The notes beneath the pieces were generated by a model. It was not told where the DNA came from. It did not search any database and was given only the letters and a program-made list of their open reading frames with translations. The position numbers and the translations under genes are program-made. From positions 1 through 54,115 of the forward strand of contig JARFQW010000195.1 of the NCBI GenBank assembly GCA_029287575.1: a stretch of 54,115 bases of DNA, given 5' to 3'. Below are positions 52,752 to 54,115 of the stretch, in pieces (the stretch's first letter is position 1; each line of letters opens with the position of its first letter). The stretch comes from Gammaproteobacteria bacterium (GTDB lineage Bacteria > Pseudomonadota > Gammaproteobacteria > Steroidobacterales > XN24).

Positions 52752-52943
52752 ATGAACCGGGAAGCGCTGGGTGCCGTCGCGGAGCTGCCGGGCTCCCTCC
52801 TTGCCGTTTCGGGCAAGGCCCGGTCAAACTGCCATACTGGCTGGGCACAAACCCTCTCCGTGTCGACCCTCGATTCGGCGCTGGAGCATGCCGGTTCGCG
52901 ATGCCGCCAACAACCACAGGTAAGAAATCCGGAGATGATATGA
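52752..52943 (+). CDS. Possible small ORF upstream of the cupin gene
   Basis: 63 residues, not recognised. GGGAG precedes its ATG by six bases and its TGA overlaps the ATG of the cupin gene (ATGA), which would couple the two. Its DNA also folds as a hairpin: CCGGGC (52788-52793) and CTTGCC (52800-52805) pair with GGCAAG and GCCCGG (52812-52823). It may be a leader peptide, a structured leader that only looks coding, or a remnant. Confidence 0.3.
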   Translation: MNREALGAVAELPGSLLAVSGKARSNCHTGWAQTLSVSTLDSALEHAGSRCRQQPQVRNPEMI

Positions 52944-53419
52944 ACGCAGAAGCCGAAACACTCTTTACCGCACCGCTGTCGCTGCACCGGAGCGAGTCGG
53001 ATCTTCCGTTCGTGCCCTACCAGGAGCGGGTCGCCTTTCAGCTTTTGCAGGCCAGCGTCGAAACCGGCCTGTGGGTGGCTCGGGTGCGGTTCGAACCCGG
53101 TGTGACGCTTCAGCGTCACAAGCATACGGGCGAGGTCTTTGCGTTCACCCTAAAGGGATCGTGGAAATACCTGGAGTATCCTGAGATCAACTCAGCCGGA
53201 TCCTATCTGTACGAGCCCGCCGGTTCCATTCACACGCTGCATGTACCCGAGACGAATACGGAGGTGACCGACGTATGGTTCGCGATCCGCGGCGCCAATC
53301 TGGATCTGACCGAGGACGACCAGGTTGAGCGAGTGATCGACGCCGCTGCCGTTCTCGAGATCTATCGGGCCCAGTGTGCGGACCAGGGTCTGCCGCCGCC
53401 GGATGTGATTGGAGGATAG
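52940..53419 (+). CDS. Cupin-domain protein (acetylacetone/dihydroxyacetophenone dioxygenase-like)
   Basis: 159 residues. A single cupin: GVTLQRHKHTGEVFAFTLKG gives two His and a Glu of motif 1, and PAGSIHTLHVP gives the His of motif 2, so an iron or other metal site is likely. The sequence recalls the 2,4'-dihydroxyacetophenone dioxygenase-like group; activity not proven. ATG 52940 follows CCGGAGATGAT. Confidence 0.85.
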   Translation: MNAEAETLFTAPLSLHRSESDLPFVPYQERVAFQLLQASVETGLWVARVRFEPGVTLQRHKHTGEVFAFTLKGSWKYLEYPEINSAGSYLYEPAGSIHTLHVPETNTEVTDVWFAIRGANLDLTEDDQVERVIDAAAVLEIYRAQCADQGLPPPDVIGG

Positions 53420-53468
53420 GAAGGCTCGGTGAAGTCCGCCGAGACTCACCCGGCGGGAGAGTCAACGC

Positions 53469-53924
53469 ATGTTTGATATTCGTGTGGAACGGTTCCTGGC
53501 CCGGGATATCGAAACGGTGTTCGGGGTCCTGAGCGACCACGGGAACTACCAGCGCTTCCCCGGCGTGGAGTTTTCCGAGCTGCTGGAAACCGGAGCAAAC
53601 GAGAAGAACGGTACAGGTGCCCTGCGGCGGGTGGGTTCCGGTCCGCTGGTCCTGGACGAGCGGATCACCGGATTCGATCGCCCCGGGTTCCTTAGCTATC
53701 GCATCGAATCCGCCCGGCCCTTTCCCATGCAGCACGAGTTCGGCGAAATCCGCCTGTTGGAGGAAAGCGGGGGGACACGCGTGGTCTGGGCTTCGCGAGG
53801 CCACGTCGGCCTTCCCCTGCTCGGGAACCTGGTCCTGGACCGGCTCATCGAGAAGCGTGGTGGGGGCCTGTTCGACGGTATCCTGAAGTTCATCGAGCAG
53901 GACATCCGGATTGCCGCACGCTGA
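53469..53924 (+). CDS. SRPBCC (START/polyketide-cyclase-like) protein
   Basis: 151 residues with the helix-grip fold pattern: VERFLARDIETVFGVLSDHGNYQRF at the start, SYRIESARPFPMQHEFGEIRL in the middle, and a long C-terminal helix LVLDRLIEKRGGGLFDGILKFIEQDI. Such proteins bind hydrophobic ligands. GGGAG lies upstream of the ATG. Single gene. Confidence 0.85.
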   Translation: MFDIRVERFLARDIETVFGVLSDHGNYQRFPGVEFSELLETGANEKNGTGALRRVGSGPLVLDERITGFDRPGFLSYRIESARPFPMQHEFGEIRLLEESGGTRVVWASRGHVGLPLLGNLVLDRLIEKRGGGLFDGILKFIEQDIRIAAR

Positions 53925-54115
53925 CCTGCTGCACGATGCGGCGGCAGAGGGTAAGAACCGGCATCACTGGCTTCGCGCGAGGGCGCATGACTGCGCGGGA
54001 GATCCGCCAGCCCAGCACCCGGATACCGACGAGAAAGTCCACGAAGCTCTCGAGAAATCGCGGCGCGGCTGCATTATCGGAGACCGCGGAGCGATCGCCG
54101 GTTTCGCCATCGGCA
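53890..54115 (-). CDS. Possible 3' end of a gene, cut by the window edge
   Basis: A minus-strand frame is open from the window end to a TGA at 53890, about 74 residues, with high GC at third positions by eye; it includes SFVDFLVGIRVLGWRISRAV. It would overlap the convergent SRPBCC gene by 35 bases. A plus-strand frame across the same bases (53925 onward) is also open, so the assignment is weak. Confidence 0.3.
   Translation of the reverse strand, partial: ADGETGDRSAVSDNAAAPRFLESFVDFLVGIRVLGWRISRAVMRPRAKPVMPVLTLCRRIVQQVSVRQSGCPAR

Overview
The window reads as chromosomal DNA of a high-GC (about two thirds GC by eye, not counted) respiring gammaproteobacterium. The main evidence is the block mnmG, rsmG-parA-parB, atpIBEFHAGDC, glmU-glmS, which in gammaproteobacteria lies near the replication origin. 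Glutathione reductase beside oligopeptidase A and a glmUS operon fit the same group. A halophilic or marine Chromatiales/Ectothiorhodospiraceae-like host is my best guess, but nothing here proves a genus. I see no rRNA, tRNA, CRISPR array, insertion sequence or prophage gene.

Layout. 1-7.3 kb: the 3' end of hemB, then aroE, a gamma-carbonic-anhydrase-like gene, gor, prlC, xthA, and an HD-domain hydrolase with a class-I phosphodiesterase-like metal site. 7.3-20.9 kb, all on the minus strand: a lysine-tailed unknown protein, glmS, glmU, the complete F-type ATP synthase operon with a recognisable sigma70-type promoter before atpI, parB, parA and rsmG. 20.9-28.4 kb, minus strand: a membrane-anchored thioredoxin-NHL protein, prpD, prpC, prpB, acuI and a metallo-beta-lactamase-fold hydrolase. 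AcuI makes propionyl-CoA from acrylyl-CoA and PrpCDB burn propionyl-CoA, so the cluster forms a route from acrylate-type substrates to pyruvate and succinate. 28.4-33.4 kb: an FeS-type photolyase, two small cytochromes c, a SIMPL-domain protein, a glutathione peroxidase and a DUF945-like protein. 33.4-42.4 kb, minus strand: mnmG followed without a gap by an oligopeptide ABC transporter with two tandem binding proteins (oppA-oppA-oppBCDF). 42.5-47.2 kb, plus strand: an exported S33/TAP-like peptidase overlapping a NatA/NatB-type ABC exporter, then a membrane GGDEF protein.

47.2-54.1 kb looks different. It holds a decayed membrane-protein gene and then a run of short, unrelated, mostly single-gene units, all on the plus strand, with lower GC and looser codon use: a SAM methyltransferase, a secreted unknown, a DUF4345 protein, a small lipoprotein, a SnoaL-like protein, a GFA/CENP-V-like zinc protein, a GNAT enzyme, a two-helix membrane peptide, a DUF4442 protein, a cupin and an SRPBCC protein. 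I read it as accessory DNA.

The most notable points are: the usual mnmG-rsmG neighbourhood is split by about 20 kb of metabolic, photolyase and peptide-transport genes; mnmG shares a TGATG junction with a peptide-binding lipoprotein; acuI is joined to a methylcitrate operon that ends with an NHLRC2-like thioredoxin gene; a periplasmic peptidase is translationally coupled to an ABC-2 exporter; and the small-gene array at the right end. I did not find a clear new defence or mobile system.
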